Assembly: GCA_038206985.1 (NCBI GenBank)
Contig: JBBRAH010000017.1
Location: 1 to 64,000 of the forward strand
DNA length: 64,000 bases
Direction: 5' to 3'
Source of the DNA: CAXMST01 sp038206985
GTDB lineage: Bacteria > Actinomycetota > Thermoleophilia > Solirubrobacterales > 70-9
Shown one piece after another: positions 44,397-54,061 of the stretch. How positions within the stretch are numbered: position 1 is the stretch's first letter; the number at the start of each line of letters is the position of its first letter. Under the pieces are notes generated by a model. It saw only the letters and a program-made list of their open reading frames with translations, was not told the origin of the DNA and searched no databases. The position numbers and the translations under genes are program-made.

Positions 44397-45194
44397 ATGT
44401 CTACTGAGCAATCAATTCCCCCAGACGTATACGACCGCGACTACTTCCTCTCCGAGATCTGCGAGGGCTTCGGCGAGTTCCAGGATGGCGAGGTCTCCTT
44501 CAACAAGGCCAAGCAAGTCCGGATCCTCGATCCGCGCCCCGGGATGAAGATCCTCGACGCCGGCTGCGGGCGGGGTGAAGTCCTGCTCGCCTGCGCGAGG
44601 GCCGGCGCCGAGGTCGCCGGCGTGGACTACTCGGACGCGGCGGTCGGGCTGACCCGTGAGACGCTCGTCGACTACCCCGATGCGGACCTGCGCGTCGGCG
44701 ACGTCACCGCCCTGCCCTGGGAGGACGACACGTTCGACCGGATCCAGTTCTCCGACGTGATCGAGCATCTCGATCCCCCGCAGACCGTTCCCGCCCTGGC
44801 CGAGTTCCGGCGGGTGCTGAAGCCGGGTGGCTTCCTGCTGGTCCATACGGCGCCGAACCGCGCCTTCATGAACATCGGCTGGCCCGTCACGCGCCCGTTC
44901 GTCAAGTTGGTCGGCCACCGCGAGATCGCCGAGAAGGTCGACAACTGGTTCGAGATCGCCGAGGAGTACCACGTCAACGAGCAGAGCACACTGACGATGG
45001 CCAAGAACCTGCGTGGGGCCGGCTTCAAGAAGATGAACGTCTATATCGACCCCGACGTTCTGCGTGGTGGCCAGTATCACCTGCTGAGCGGCTTCGAGGG
45101 CCCGGTCGTCAAGCTCGCTCGGGGAATCGCCGGTCTGCGGCCGGTGCGCTTCTTCCTCGGCAACGACGTCTTCGGAATCGCCCACAAGACCTGA
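44397..45194 (+). CDS. Class I SAM methyltransferase
   Basis: 265 residues. Motif I is ILDAGCGRGEVLLACARAGA, followed by VAGVDYSDAAVGLT, RIQFSDVIEHLDPPQ and RRVLKPGGFLLVHTAPN, the UbiE/Coq5-like pattern. The N-terminal PPDVYDRDYFLSEICEGFGEF block is common to methyltransferases of surface glycan clusters. The start at 44397 is fixed by the domain and by the leaderless-type box. The GT-C gene follows 48 nt later on the same strand. Confidence 0.86.
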   Translation: MSTEQSIPPDVYDRDYFLSEICEGFGEFQDGEVSFNKAKQVRILDPRPGMKILDAGCGRGEVLLACARAGAEVAGVDYSDAAVGLTRETLVDYPDADLRVGDVTALPWEDDTFDRIQFSDVIEHLDPPQTVPALAEFRRVLKPGGFLLVHTAPNRAFMNIGWPVTRPFVKLVGHREIAEKVDNWFEIAEEYHVNEQSTLTMAKNLRGAGFKKMNVYIDPDVLRGGQYHLLSGFEGPVVKLARGIAGLRPVRFFLGNDVFGIAHKT

Positions 45195-45242
45195 GCCTCA
45201 GGCCCGGGCGACGACAGTAACCGAGGAGAAGCGGGCGAACGA

Positions 45243-47342
45243 ATGTCCGACGGTGACTACCTGATCGGGCTGGCCTTTCTGGTGCTTACACTCGGGTCCG
45301 TCATCGCGGCCGCCCTGCTGCTCGTTCGCCGCCGCGCCGCCGCACTGAGCGGCGCGACGCGAATCGTCGCCGTCGCGGTGCTGGCGACAGCGGGTGTCCT
45401 GCTCGCCCATCTACTCCCCGGCGCCCTGACGGTGCTCTCCAGGGAGACGGCGGCGCTGACCGCGGTCTTGCTCCTGGCCTGCGCCTCACGGGTGCGGCCC
45501 GCGGCCGCCGGCGGACGGACTCCCACCGAGCCCTCCGACGATCCAGAGCCCTGGCCGGAGCGACTGCTGGCCGGCTTCGGGGTCACGGTCGGCGTGATCT
45601 GGGTCGCGCTCGTCGCGATCCGCCAGATCTACGTCGCACCGCAAGGCTTTGACGCCGCCAACGCCTACATGCCGACGGCGGCGCGCTGGGCCCAGGACGG
45701 CTCGATCTGGGGCCTGCACGACTGGCTGCCGGGCTTCTTCTTCGGCGCCTCCCCGGGCAACGGCAGCGTCGTCGTGCTGGCCGGCCTACTCCCCTTCGAC
45801 AACGACTTCCTCGCGCGGTACGCGATCTACCCGTTCGTCCTCCTGTTCGCCGTCGCGCTCTACGCGCTTGCCCGGGAGCTGGCCGCGCCGCGCTCGGCGG
45901 CAACCCTGATCGCGCTGATGGTCACGGCGGCGCCGGTCGTCGTACAGCCCGCGCTCGAGGATGCGCTGCTCGACCCGGTGCTCTACTTCGGAGTTGCGGC
46001 CGGGTTCCTCTTCCTCGTGCGCCACACGCGCACTGCGGCAAGCAGCGATCTGCTGATCGCCGGGGTTGCCCTCGGCATCGCCTTCGGCACCAAGTTCTAC
46101 GGGTTCACGGCCGTTCCGATCATCGTCGTGGTCTGGCTCGGCGCACGGCTGACAGCCGGCATCCCCCCGAGACTGCTCTTGCGCCAGGCACGGCTGCTAA
46201 TCGGCCCGATCGCGCTCTTTGGGGGGATCTGGATCCTGCGCAACCTGATCGCAACCGGTAACCCGGTCTTCCCCGTGCAGCTCGATCTCTTCGGGATCAC
46301 GATCTTCAGTGCCCCGGCCGATCCCCTACGGGAATCGCTCGGCTCGACCCTGTTCGGATACCTCGACCAGCCCGGCGTCTGGAGCGGAGAGCTGGCCCAT
46401 CAGTTCCGGGTCGCGGTCGGCATCCCGCTACTGCTGATCGCCGCGGGTGTAGTCACCGGCATCGTCCAGCTCGGACGCCGGCGCTATGAGGAAAGCGATG
46501 GACGCAGGGACCACGTCGCCTGGGCCGCGCTCGTTGCGATCGCGCTGCTCGCCCTCTCCTATGCCCTGACGCCGTACTCGGCGGTCGGGCCTCCCGGGGA
46601 ACCCGTGGCCGCAGCGGCCAACGTCCGCTACGGCATTCCGGCGCTGATCGCGGCGAGCATCGTCGTCGCATTCGTGGCCGGCAGGCTCAGCCGCAAGGTC
46701 CTGCTCGGCGTTGAAGTCGTCGCTCTGTTGGCGTTGCTCGATGCGATCCGGATCGGGATCACGGCGCCTTCAAAGACGCTCTACACGGCCGTTTTGCTGG
46801 CAGCGATCGCCCTCGCCCTGGTGGTGCTCGTCCGCAGTCTGCGGGGATTCAGACGCCGTGATCGCGAGCCCGGTCCTGATCGGCACCGGAAGCTCGCCCT
46901 CGCCGCCGTCGCCCTGCTCGCCTTGCTGGCCGGCTCGGTGCGCTGGCAGGGCAACTACAACGAGGGCCGCTACCTCGAGGCTGACGCGGCCCTGACCGAG
47001 TTGATCGAACGCACATCCGAGGTCGAGGGCGTCATGGTCGCGCTGGCGGGCAACTGGACCAACCAGGGGGTTGCGCCGGTCTACCCCAGCTTTGGGACCA
47101 CGCTGCAGAACGACGTGGACTACGTCGGCCCGGATCAGGACGGCCTTCTCGGTCGTTTTACGAACCAGGCCGATTTCGTCGCGGCACTCGATGCGGGCCA
47201 GTACGGGCTCGTGGTCGTCGGCTGCGGCGAGTGTCCGCGCGGACCGCTCGGCGGCAGCCTGCAGGCACGCTGGGCCACGGAAGCAGGCTATCGGCCGATC
47301 GCCCGCAGCGACCGACTGGTCCTCCTCACCGGCTCCGACTGA
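45243..47342 (+). CDS. Large GT-C-type glycosyltransferase-like membrane protein
   Basis: 699 residues with about 13-15 hydrophobic helices. A first extracytoplasmic loop after helix 4 has QGFDAANAYMPTAARWAQDGSIW, resembling the acidic loop of GT39/ArnT-like enzymes that use polyprenyl-phosphate sugars. FGTKFYGFTAVPII and GGIWILRNLIATGNPVFPV follow. A soluble C-terminal domain ends the protein. It is a paralog of the protein at 51022. Acceptor unknown. Confidence 0.78.
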   Translation: MSDGDYLIGLAFLVLTLGSVIAAALLLVRRRAAALSGATRIVAVAVLATAGVLLAHLLPGALTVLSRETAALTAVLLLACASRVRPAAAGGRTPTEPSDDPEPWPERLLAGFGVTVGVIWVALVAIRQIYVAPQGFDAANAYMPTAARWAQDGSIWGLHDWLPGFFFGASPGNGSVVVLAGLLPFDNDFLARYAIYPFVLLFAVALYALARELAAPRSAATLIALMVTAAPVVVQPALEDALLDPVLYFGVAAGFLFLVRHTRTAASSDLLIAGVALGIAFGTKFYGFTAVPIIVVVWLGARLTAGIPPRLLLRQARLLIGPIALFGGIWILRNLIATGNPVFPVQLDLFGITIFSAPADPLRESLGSTLFGYLDQPGVWSGELAHQFRVAVGIPLLLIAAGVVTGIVQLGRRRYEESDGRRDHVAWAALVAIALLALSYALTPYSAVGPPGEPVAAAANVRYGIPALIAASIVVAFVAGRLSRKVLLGVEVVALLALLDAIRIGITAPSKTLYTAVLLAAIALALVVLVRSLRGFRRRDREPGPDRHRKLALAAVALLALLAGSVRWQGNYNEGRYLEADAALTELIERTSEVEGVMVALAGNWTNQGVAPVYPSFGTTLQNDVDYVGPDQDGLLGRFTNQADFVAALDAGQYGLVVVGCGECPRGPLGGSLQARWATEAGYRPIARSDRLVLLTGSD

Positions 47343-47356
47343 GCCCCACCTGAGGA

Positions 47357-48145
47357 CTACCTGTGCCCGGGCACGATTACCAGCCGGCAGCTCATGTCCA
47401 CGCGCTGGATCAGGACCGGGCGCCCGTCCTCGGCCAGTTCCTCGTCCACCGCCTGGCGAGAGCCGAGAAACTCGCCGTAGTCGTCCACGATCAGCACTCC
47501 ATCGCCTTCCAGGCGTGGGTACAGATGCCGCATCTCATGGCGGGTTGAGGAATACCAGTCCGTGTCGAGCCGACAGAGCGCGATCCGCTCCGGTGCCTCG
47601 GAGGGAATCGTGTCTTCGACCATGCCCCGCACGAAATGCAGGCGTTCCGCGGGATAGCCGGTGCCGAGCAGATTGGCCCGCACCTGTTCGAACGGGAGGT
47701 GCGAGTAGACCGGGTCCGCGCCGGGGTCGAAGCGCGAGACGTCGAAGTGCTCCCCGGCGGGCCTGCCGCTGAGATGAACGTCGACCTCGTCCGGCTCGGG
47801 CATGTGATCGAAGGTGTCGAACAGATAGAGGTCGCGATCGCTGCAGCCGAGTTCGAGCAGTGTCATCGCCACGACCATCATGCTGCCTCCGCGCCACGCC
47901 CCGCATTCGAGAATCGGCCCGGCGATGCCCGCCGCCTCGAGATAACACACCGCCTCACGGAGGGCCATCATGCGCTCCGGCGTGGTCAGCGTGTAGGGCC
48001 GCACCGCAGCGATGATTTCCCGCATGCGATCGTCGCAGTCAGGCGGGATAGGATGTTCGTCGGGCCGTCTGACCACGTCGTAGCCAGCCCGATCGAAGCC
48101 ACCCCTGACGGCTCGCGCAACTGTCTTCCGGATTCGCTCCTTCAC
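47357..48145 (-). CDS. TylF/MycF-family O-methyltransferase
   Basis: 262 residues from GTG. Family blocks: PYTLTTPERMMALREAVCYLE, ILECGAWRGGSMMVVAMTL (SAM site), DLYLFDTFDHMPEPDEVDVH, and RLDTDWYSSTRHEM...VLIVDDYGEF, with the metal-binding aspartates conserved. TylF-type enzymes O-methylate sugars. Convergent with the GT-C gene (14-nt gap) and divergent from a close paralog at 48300, so the pair arose by duplication. Confidence 0.88.
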   Translation of the reverse strand: MKERIRKTVARAVRGGFDRAGYDVVRRPDEHPIPPDCDDRMREIIAAVRPYTLTTPERMMALREAVCYLEAAGIAGPILECGAWRGGSMMVVAMTLLELGCSDRDLYLFDTFDHMPEPDEVDVHLSGRPAGEHFDVSRFDPGADPVYSHLPFEQVRANLLGTGYPAERLHFVRGMVEDTIPSEAPERIALCRLDTDWYSSTRHEMRHLYPRLEGDGVLIVDDYGEFLGSRQAVDEELAEDGRPVLIQRVDMSCRLVIVPGHR

Positions 48146-48299
48146 GCCGGACCCAAGCTAGTACAAGGCCGCGTCCGAGATGCTCCCGGGTGAGACCCCG
48201 TGTCAGCCGAGCTGAGAGGACGCACAAACGCCCTCTACGAAGGGCGGCTAGCGACAAGTTGCGCATCGACCCCGGTCCAGTTGCAATGATGCCGCCCCG

Positions 48300-49067
48300 A
48301 TGAGTCGTCTGGAGGGACTGAGCCGCGATGCCCGCAAGCTCGCCATGGGCTGGCGCTGGCGCCTGAGCTACATGCTCGGCACGCCGGTCCCCGCGCACTT
48401 CGAGCAAGAACTCGCAACGACGATCAAGGGAGTGCGCCGCTACACGCTGACCAGCGCCGAGCGGATCGGGGCCCTCTGCGACGGCGTCGCCTATGTCATC
48501 GAGCACGAGCTCGAGGGTGACTTCGTCGAGTGCGGAGTCTGGAAGGGCGGCAGCATGATGGCCGTCGCCATGACGCTGCGGCGCCTCGGGGTCGTTGACC
48601 GCGATCTGTACCTGTTCGACACCTTCAGCGGGATGCCCGAGCCCGGCGCCGACGACGTCAGCTCCCCCTACGACGGCTATTCGCTCCACAAGCGCTGGAA
48701 GCGCCACGACAGCGCCGAGAAGGAGTGGGCCGGCGTCCCCGTTGAGGACGTCCGCCGGGCCGTCGAGAGCACCGGCTATCCGGCCGAGCGGATCCATTGC
48801 GTCCAGGGCATGGTCGAGGAGACGATTCCCGACGGAGCCCCGGAGAAGATCGCCATGCTGCGACTCGACACCGACTGGTATTCGTCGACGAAGCACGAGC
48901 TCGAGCAGCTCTATCCGCGCCTCGCGCATGGCGGCGTGCTGATCATCGACGACTACGGTCACTACGAGGGCGCTCGCAAAGCCGTCGACGAGTACTTCGC
49001 CGAGACGGATCAGCGGGTGCTCCTGGACCGCATCGACTACACCGGCCGGGTCGCGGTCAAACAGTGA
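48300..49067 (+). CDS. TylF/MycF-family O-methyltransferase (paralog)
   Basis: 255 residues. RRYTLTSAERIGALCDGVAYV, FVECGVWKGGSMMAVAMTLRRL, DLYLFDTFSGMPEPGADDV and RLDTDWYSSTKHELEQLYPRL...VLIIDDYGHYEGA parallel the divergent neighbour. Its stop TGA shares its A with the ATG of the GT2 gene (TGATG), so the two are translationally coupled. The 154-nt gap between the two TylF genes must hold both promoters. Confidence 0.88.
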   Translation: MSRLEGLSRDARKLAMGWRWRLSYMLGTPVPAHFEQELATTIKGVRRYTLTSAERIGALCDGVAYVIEHELEGDFVECGVWKGGSMMAVAMTLRRLGVVDRDLYLFDTFSGMPEPGADDVSSPYDGYSLHKRWKRHDSAEKEWAGVPVEDVRRAVESTGYPAERIHCVQGMVEETIPDGAPEKIAMLRLDTDWYSSTKHELEQLYPRLAHGGVLIIDDYGHYEGARKAVDEYFAETDQRVLLDRIDYTGRVAVKQ

Positions 49068-50110
49068 TGCCCAAGGGGGAGCGTCATGTCGGCTTGCTCA
49101 GCGTCGTTGCGCCGGTGCTCAACGAGGAGGAGATCCTCGAGACGTTCTACGGCCGCGTTCGCGATGCGCTCGAAAGCTGCCACGGTCTGGAGTGGGAGTT
49201 GATCCTCGTCGACGACGGCTCGACGGACAGCACCCCGGAGATCCTCGCGAGCCTCAGCGCGGAGGACCCGCGGGTGCGCTCGGTTCAGCTCTCACGCAAT
49301 TTCGGCTACCAGGCCGCGTCCACGGCGGCGCTCGACCACGCCCGCGGCGACGCGGTCGTGACGATCGACGCCGACCTGCAGGACCCGCCCGAGCTGATTC
49401 CGGAGATGGTCGCCGCCTGGCAGGCGGGCTCCGACGTCGTCTATGCGGTGCGCCGCGACCGGCGTGGCGAGGGCCGCGCGAAGCTGGTCACAGCGCGCTG
49501 GTTCTCTCGCATCTTCACGCGCCTCGCCAACCTGCCAATCGAGACCAACGCCGGCGACTTCCGGCTGCTCGATCGGCGCGCCGTCAACGTTCTGCGACGG
49601 ATGCCCGAGCGCAACCGCTTCCTGCGCGGCATGTCAGTCTGGGTCGGCTACACGCAAAGCTCGATTCCCTACGACCGCGACCCGCGCTTCGCCGGCGATA
49701 CGCGCTACCGCTGGGGCACTCTGCTGAAGATCTCGCTGGACGCGATCACATCGTTCTCGGCGGCCCCGCTGCAGATGGCAACGGTGTTTGGCTTCGTCGT
49801 CTCGTTCATCGCTTTTCTGGGGATCCCCTACGTCCTAATCACCCGCTTGTTCGGGGTCTACGTCGAGGGCATCTCTACGCTGCTGTTCGCGATCCTGCTG
49901 CTCGGTGGTATCCAGCTGATCACACTCGGAATCATCGGCGAGTACGTGAGCCGGATCTACGACGAGGTCAAGCGCCGGCCGATGTACGTGGTCAAGGGCC
50001 GTAACAATCTCGCCGCGCCGGAGCGGCTTCAGATCGGCGATCGTTTCGACGACGACGGACAACCGGAGGCACCCGCGATGCGAGGAACGAGAAGTGATGA
50101 CGACGCCTGA
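49067..50110 (+). CDS. GT2 glycosyltransferase, polyprenyl-phosphate sugar transferase type (DPM1/ArnC-like)
   Basis: 347 residues. LLSVVAPVLNEEEILETFYGRV, ELILVDDGSTDSTPEIL, QLSRNFGYQAASTAALDHARGDAVVTIDADLQDPPELIPEM and the RRDRRGEGRAKLVTARWF segment identify the GtrB/ArnC group, which loads a sugar onto undecaprenyl phosphate. Two C-terminal membrane helices (~240-305) fit. It could supply the lipid-linked donor for the GT-C proteins at 45243 and 51022. Overlaps the TylF gene by 1 nt and the next methyltransferase by about 14-17 nt. Confidence 0.9.
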   Translation: MPKGERHVGLLSVVAPVLNEEEILETFYGRVRDALESCHGLEWELILVDDGSTDSTPEILASLSAEDPRVRSVQLSRNFGYQAASTAALDHARGDAVVTIDADLQDPPELIPEMVAAWQAGSDVVYAVRRDRRGEGRAKLVTARWFSRIFTRLANLPIETNAGDFRLLDRRAVNVLRRMPERNRFLRGMSVWVGYTQSSIPYDRDPRFAGDTRYRWGTLLKISLDAITSFSAAPLQMATVFGFVVSFIAFLGIPYVLITRLFGVYVEGISTLLFAILLLGGIQLITLGIIGEYVSRIYDEVKRRPMYVVKGRNNLAAPERLQIGDRFDDDGQPEAPAMRGTRSDDDA

Positions 50111-51017
50111 GTTGACCGCCATCGAGACCGTCTGTTCGGCCTGTGGCGCAGAGGGGCTGACTCCACACCTTCGGGTGCGTGGCGAGATGGGCGAGGACGG
50201 GCTGATCCCCACTACCAAAGAATTCGGAACCGCCCTCGGCGACATCGTCCGCTGCCCCAGCTGCACCCACATGCAGCTCGACCGCTTCCCCACCGACGAG
50301 GAACTGGACGCGGCGTACGCCGATGCTGCCTCCGACGACTACGTCGAGGAGGAGGCCGGTCAGCGAGCCAGCTTCCGCAGCGTGCTGGAGCGCGTCGAGC
50401 GCTTCACGGACACCCGCGACGGGATCCTCGACGTCGGCTGCTGGGTCGGCTTCATGCTCGCCGAGGCGCGCGACAGCGGCTGGCGGAACTGCGTCGGGAT
50501 CGAGCCCAGCACCTTCGCCTCAGACTACGCCCGCGATCGTCTCGGACTCGATGTCCGCACGGAGGAGCTGTTCACCGCGGATCTGCAGCTGGGTGGCTTT
50601 GACGTCGTCGTGCTCGGCGACGTGCTCGAGCATCTGACGCGGGCAAACGAGGCGCTGGACCGGGTGGCTGAGTTGCTGCGGCCCGGCGGCTTGATCGCCC
50701 TCGAGCTCCCCGACGCAGGCAGCCGTGTCGCGCAACTGCTCGGCCCCCGCTGGTGGTCGGTGATCCCCACTCACATCCACTACTTCACGCGCGAGAGCGC
50801 GGCGACGATGCTCGAGCGCCATGATTACGAGCCACTGTACGTGGCGACCGATCCGAAGTCCTTCACGATCCGCTATTACCTCGACAAGGGCGGCGGCTAT
50901 CTGCCCGCCGTCTCCAGGGGACTGATCAGCGGCGCGGAGAAAGCCGGCTTTGCCGACAACATGTGGACGCCCGATTTCCGCGACCGGATGCTGATGATCG
51001 CCAGGACTGCCGCTTGA
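50094..51017 (+). CDS. SAM methyltransferase with N-terminal zinc-ribbon
   Basis: 307 residues from GTG 50094 (ATG at 50097 equally possible). Residues ~13-60 have two Cys pairs (CSACG and CPSCTH), a putative zinc site like that in TylC3/NovU-type sugar C-methyltransferases. The SAM fold follows: ILDVGCWVGFMLAEARDSGW, VGIEPSTFASDYA, VVVLGDVLEHLTRANEAL and LLRPGGLIALELPD. It is shorter than full C-methyltransferases (about 400 residues), so a sugar C-methyl role is only suggested. Third gene of a TylF - GT2 - methyltransferase operon. Confidence 0.84.
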   Translation: MMTTPELTAIETVCSACGAEGLTPHLRVRGEMGEDGLIPTTKEFGTALGDIVRCPSCTHMQLDRFPTDEELDAAYADAASDDYVEEEAGQRASFRSVLERVERFTDTRDGILDVGCWVGFMLAEARDSGWRNCVGIEPSTFASDYARDRLGLDVRTEELFTADLQLGGFDVVVLGDVLEHLTRANEALDRVAELLRPGGLIALELPDAGSRVAQLLGPRWWSVIPTHIHYFTRESAATMLERHDYEPLYVATDPKSFTIRYYLDKGGGYLPAVSRGLISGAEKAGFADNMWTPDFRDRMLMIARTAA

Positions 51018-51021
51018 CGAC

Positions 51022-53163
51022 CTAGGGAGTCGTGGCCGGCGGCGCGTAGAGCGCGAGCCGGTTGCTGCGGGCCAATTCGGTATAGCCCGCCGACTCCAGC
51101 CAGTCGCCCTCCAGAGGCGGTGGCAGCGGAGGCCGTGTATGGCCGACGATCAGCAGGTCGTAGTTGCTCCGATCGACCGCCGCCAGAAACGCTCCGCGAT
51201 CTCCGTAGCGGCGCAAGACCTCGCGCTCGAGGCGGCCCACGTACTCAACGGTGTTGTCCAGAGTGGGCCCGAAGGCGGGCAGGATCGGGGAGATCCCGGC
51301 GTCGGTCCAGAGTCCTGCCAGGCCGATCCGGGCACCGCTGGGTGCGCGGGCAATCAGCCCATCGACCGCCGCGTCCGCCCCCGCGAAACGATCCTCGGTG
51401 TAGCGCTCCTGCACCTTGTAGCCGACGCCGGCCAGGATCACAAGACCGCCAACCAGGGCTGCCGCGGCAAGCGGCCGCGCCGAGCCGCCCGGCCCTGCGA
51501 GCGCTCGCAGTCGACCCCGCAGCCGAAACAGAGCGACGGCCAGGCCTGCGACCACGACCGCGAACAGCAGGTCCTCGGCTCGCAGGTCCACGGGACTCAC
51601 CGGAGTCGAATCCCCGACACAGCTGGTGGCTCCTCCGCAAATCACCCCGTCGAGCACCGCCACGAGGCCAAGCGCGCCAAACGCGACGGCCAACCACCGG
51701 TAGGCGCAACCCACCCACGCGGCGAGGCCGGCAAGGACGATCATCGCTGGGAGCAGGTAGCGGGAGTCGGCGCCGACGAGCACAGGCGGGATCTCCGGCC
51801 CGCCCGCGGTGTACGGAGTCACCGAGTAAACGGCGACCAGCAGCGGCGCCAGGAGCAGCGCCACGCCGACGGTCGAGGAGGGGCGAACCGCGCTCTGGGC
51901 TCCGGGCCGCAAGCGCGCTCGAGCCCAGACCGCCCCCGCCATGATCCCGCCCGCCACGAGCAGCAGGCCGGGAGCCGCCAGTGCGCGCCGGTAGGCGGGC
52001 ACGATGAACTCGCGCCACGCGTCCCAGTCACCGAGATAGTCCGAGATCGAGTCACCGGCACGTTCCCGGATCACGTCAGGCGGAGCGTCAAAGATCGTCA
52101 GACCTCCTGGTGCCAGCGCCACCGGGAAGAACGGGTTGCCCGAGATGATCAGGTTGCGGAGCAGCCAGATGCCGCCGACGAGCATGATCACACCGCCCAG
52201 CAGGACCGAGTCACGGACCAGGCGGCGCAGCGGACGGCGGGCGAGCAGCCCGGCCGCGACCCAGACCGCGACCACGACGAAGACCGAGGAGATGCCGTAC
52301 CACTTGGTGCCGAACGCGAGGCCAAGAGCGAGGCCGGCAAGGACGAGGTCGGCGTTCGCCCTCGTCCGCTGCCAGCGGACGAGGAACAGGCACCCCGATG
52401 CGAAACCGAACATCAGGATCGCATCGACGATCCCGTGCGAGAGCGAGGAGACGATCAGCGCCGGCAGGGCCAGCACGAGGCAGGCGGCGGTTGCGGCGGC
52501 CGGGGCCCGGGCGCCGAGTTCGCGAGCCAGCGCGTAGATCGCAACGCCGCCCAGCAGGTAGAACGGGTAGATCGAGAGTTGCGCCAGGAAGTCGTTACTC
52601 CAGGGCAGCGTCACGCTGAGCAGGATCACGTCGCCGCTGTTGGGGTAGTTACCCGGAGCGACATCGGGCAGAAACGCCGAGACCTGCCAGATGGAGCCGG
52701 TCTGGATCCATTCCGCCACGTTCGGAAGATGAAAGGTCGCGAAGTCGATCGAGGAGGAAGTCGTGACCAGTTGCGAGCGGGCGAAGGCGAGCACCAGCAG
52801 GCCAATCGCCGCGACGGCCGCCCCGGCCAGCAGGCGTGCCGCGCGCTCCGCGCGACCCTCCGGGGGTTCCGGGTTCGCGGACTCATCCCGGGCTGAGCCG
52901 ACCGCCGCGGGAACCCGTGAGGCGGCGCCCAGCCAGAGCAGCGCGGCCACGACCACGGTGCCGCGCGTGAGCACCCCGAATACGGCCGGCGTCACATGGA
53001 CGACCAGCAAGCCCATAGTCGCGAGCAGGCCGAAGATCACGATCGCCTCGGCTCCCCTGCTCCCCGGAAAGCGACGGCCGAACAACACCGCAGCGCCGGT
53101 CAGCACGAGGCCGAACGTGGCGAGGAGGAAGAACAGGCCCTCTGCGTATTCCGTTACGGACAC
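51022..53163 (-). CDS. Large GT-C-type glycosyltransferase-like membrane protein (paralog)
   Basis: 713 residues with the same layout as the protein at 45243: N-terminal helices, loop SSSIDFATFHLPNVAEWIQTGSIW, FGTKWYGISSVFVVVAV, GGIWLLRNLIISGNPFFPVAL, and a soluble C-terminal domain ending with NRLALYAPP. Sequence similarity is clear but low, so the duplication is old. Convergent with the methyltransferase at 50094 (4-nt gap). It follows the methyltransferase gene at 53214 by 50 nt on the same strand. Confidence 0.78.
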   Translation of the reverse strand: MSVTEYAEGLFFLLATFGLVLTGAAVLFGRRFPGSRGAEAIVIFGLLATMGLLVVHVTPAVFGVLTRGTVVVAALLWLGAASRVPAAVGSARDESANPEPPEGRAERAARLLAGAAVAAIGLLVLAFARSQLVTTSSSIDFATFHLPNVAEWIQTGSIWQVSAFLPDVAPGNYPNSGDVILLSVTLPWSNDFLAQLSIYPFYLLGGVAIYALARELGARAPAAATAACLVLALPALIVSSLSHGIVDAILMFGFASGCLFLVRWQRTRANADLVLAGLALGLAFGTKWYGISSVFVVVAVWVAAGLLARRPLRRLVRDSVLLGGVIMLVGGIWLLRNLIISGNPFFPVALAPGGLTIFDAPPDVIRERAGDSISDYLGDWDAWREFIVPAYRRALAAPGLLLVAGGIMAGAVWARARLRPGAQSAVRPSSTVGVALLLAPLLVAVYSVTPYTAGGPEIPPVLVGADSRYLLPAMIVLAGLAAWVGCAYRWLAVAFGALGLVAVLDGVICGGATSCVGDSTPVSPVDLRAEDLLFAVVVAGLAVALFRLRGRLRALAGPGGSARPLAAAALVGGLVILAGVGYKVQERYTEDRFAGADAAVDGLIARAPSGARIGLAGLWTDAGISPILPAFGPTLDNTVEYVGRLEREVLRRYGDRGAFLAAVDRSNYDLLIVGHTRPPLPPPLEGDWLESAGYTELARSNRLALYAPPATTP

Positions 53164-53213
53164 GGCTGCAGGCTATCGACGGAATGCGCGGTGCGCGACG
53201 GTTCGCGCCCGGC

Positions 53214-53948
53214 TCAATCGCTGCGACGGGCGCGGCGCAGGAGGCGCTGCGTCACGCTCTGTGGCTCCTTCTGAGCCGCTCCCGGACCCTCGCGACCAGC
53301 GCAGCGCTCGCTGTTGCGGGCGACGAACCGCGAGAGGTAGGCGTCGTGCCCGGAGGCCTCGGTGAACACCTCTTCGCGCGCCTCGATCCGTCCCTCCCAG
53401 AACACGGCTTCGATGCGTTCCTCGGGAGTGAGAAGCGAGCCGAACGGCCTCGGGAAGTGAAACCGGCGATCGCCGTGAATCGCGTGCGACTTGAAGACGA
53501 AACGCAAGGTGCCGTCGGGATCACGATCGACCAGCCAGTGATGATGCGACCACCCGACCCAGGGCCCGTGCACGCCGAGGCTCTGTTCCTCCAGGCGCGA
53601 GGGCACCTCGACATACCCCGCACGAGCGACCCGGGAGAGCTCGGCACAAACCCAGACCGGATCGCGTACGTCCTCGAGCGTGTGGGAGCAGACCGCGAAG
53701 TCGAACTCGTCGTCGGCGAATGGCCAGGGCTCATGGTCGCAGATGTCAGCCTGGACCCAGGTCTCCGCGCTGAATCGCTCCTGCTCAGGACGATAATCGG
53801 GTGCGGGGTACAGACCGCGGGTCTCGTGCGGCATCAGGTCGAGGACCCAGTCGGCACGCTCCAGGGGCTGCCCCCAGCCCCCGACATCCAGCACACGGGC
53901 AGCCGGCCCCAGGGCCTCGACGATCCGCTTTCGGTTTGAGTCCAACAT
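53214..53948 (-). CDS. Class I SAM methyltransferase
   Basis: 244 residues from ATG 53946-53948; the open frame upstream is a shadow of the LPFTG gene region. ARVLDVGGWGQPLERADWVLDL is motif I; FDFAVCSHTLEDVRDPVWV is the post-motif region. The C-terminal half, with HGPWVGWSHHHWLVD, resembles methyltransferases in surface-glycan loci. TAGGGT lies 10 nt upstream of the start on the minus strand. Substrate unknown. Confidence 0.8.
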   Translation of the reverse strand: MLDSNRKRIVEALGPAARVLDVGGWGQPLERADWVLDLMPHETRGLYPAPDYRPEQERFSAETWVQADICDHEPWPFADDEFDFAVCSHTLEDVRDPVWVCAELSRVARAGYVEVPSRLEEQSLGVHGPWVGWSHHHWLVDRDPDGTLRFVFKSHAIHGDRRFHFPRPFGSLLTPEERIEAVFWEGRIEAREEVFTEASGHDAYLSRFVARNSERCAGREGPGAAQKEPQSVTQRLLRRARRSD

Positions 53949-54044
53949 TGGCCGCCGGACCCTAGCCGGAACGGCCGCGGAACCTTGCGGTTGGGACAAA
54001 TGTCCACAGTCCGGAGAAATGGCGCACGACGCCGATCCCGCGGG

Positions 54045-54050
54045 TATAGT
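54045..54050 (+). promoter_or_regulatory. -10 box TATAGT before LPFTG protein
   Basis: TATAGT ends 11 nt before the ATG at 54062, so transcription would start only a few bases before it, giving an almost leaderless mRNA. An imperfect palindrome GGACAAATGTCC lies about 40-50 nt upstream (near 53995), where an operator could sit. No clear TTGACA -35 was seen. Confidence 0.5.
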
Positions 54051-54061
54051 GAGTTCCTCGA

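Noticed and set aside
51139..52896. 585-codon plus-strand open frame
   Set aside because: Antisense shadow of the GT-C gene at 51022; composition is Arg/Asp/Gln-rich with no recognisable motif.
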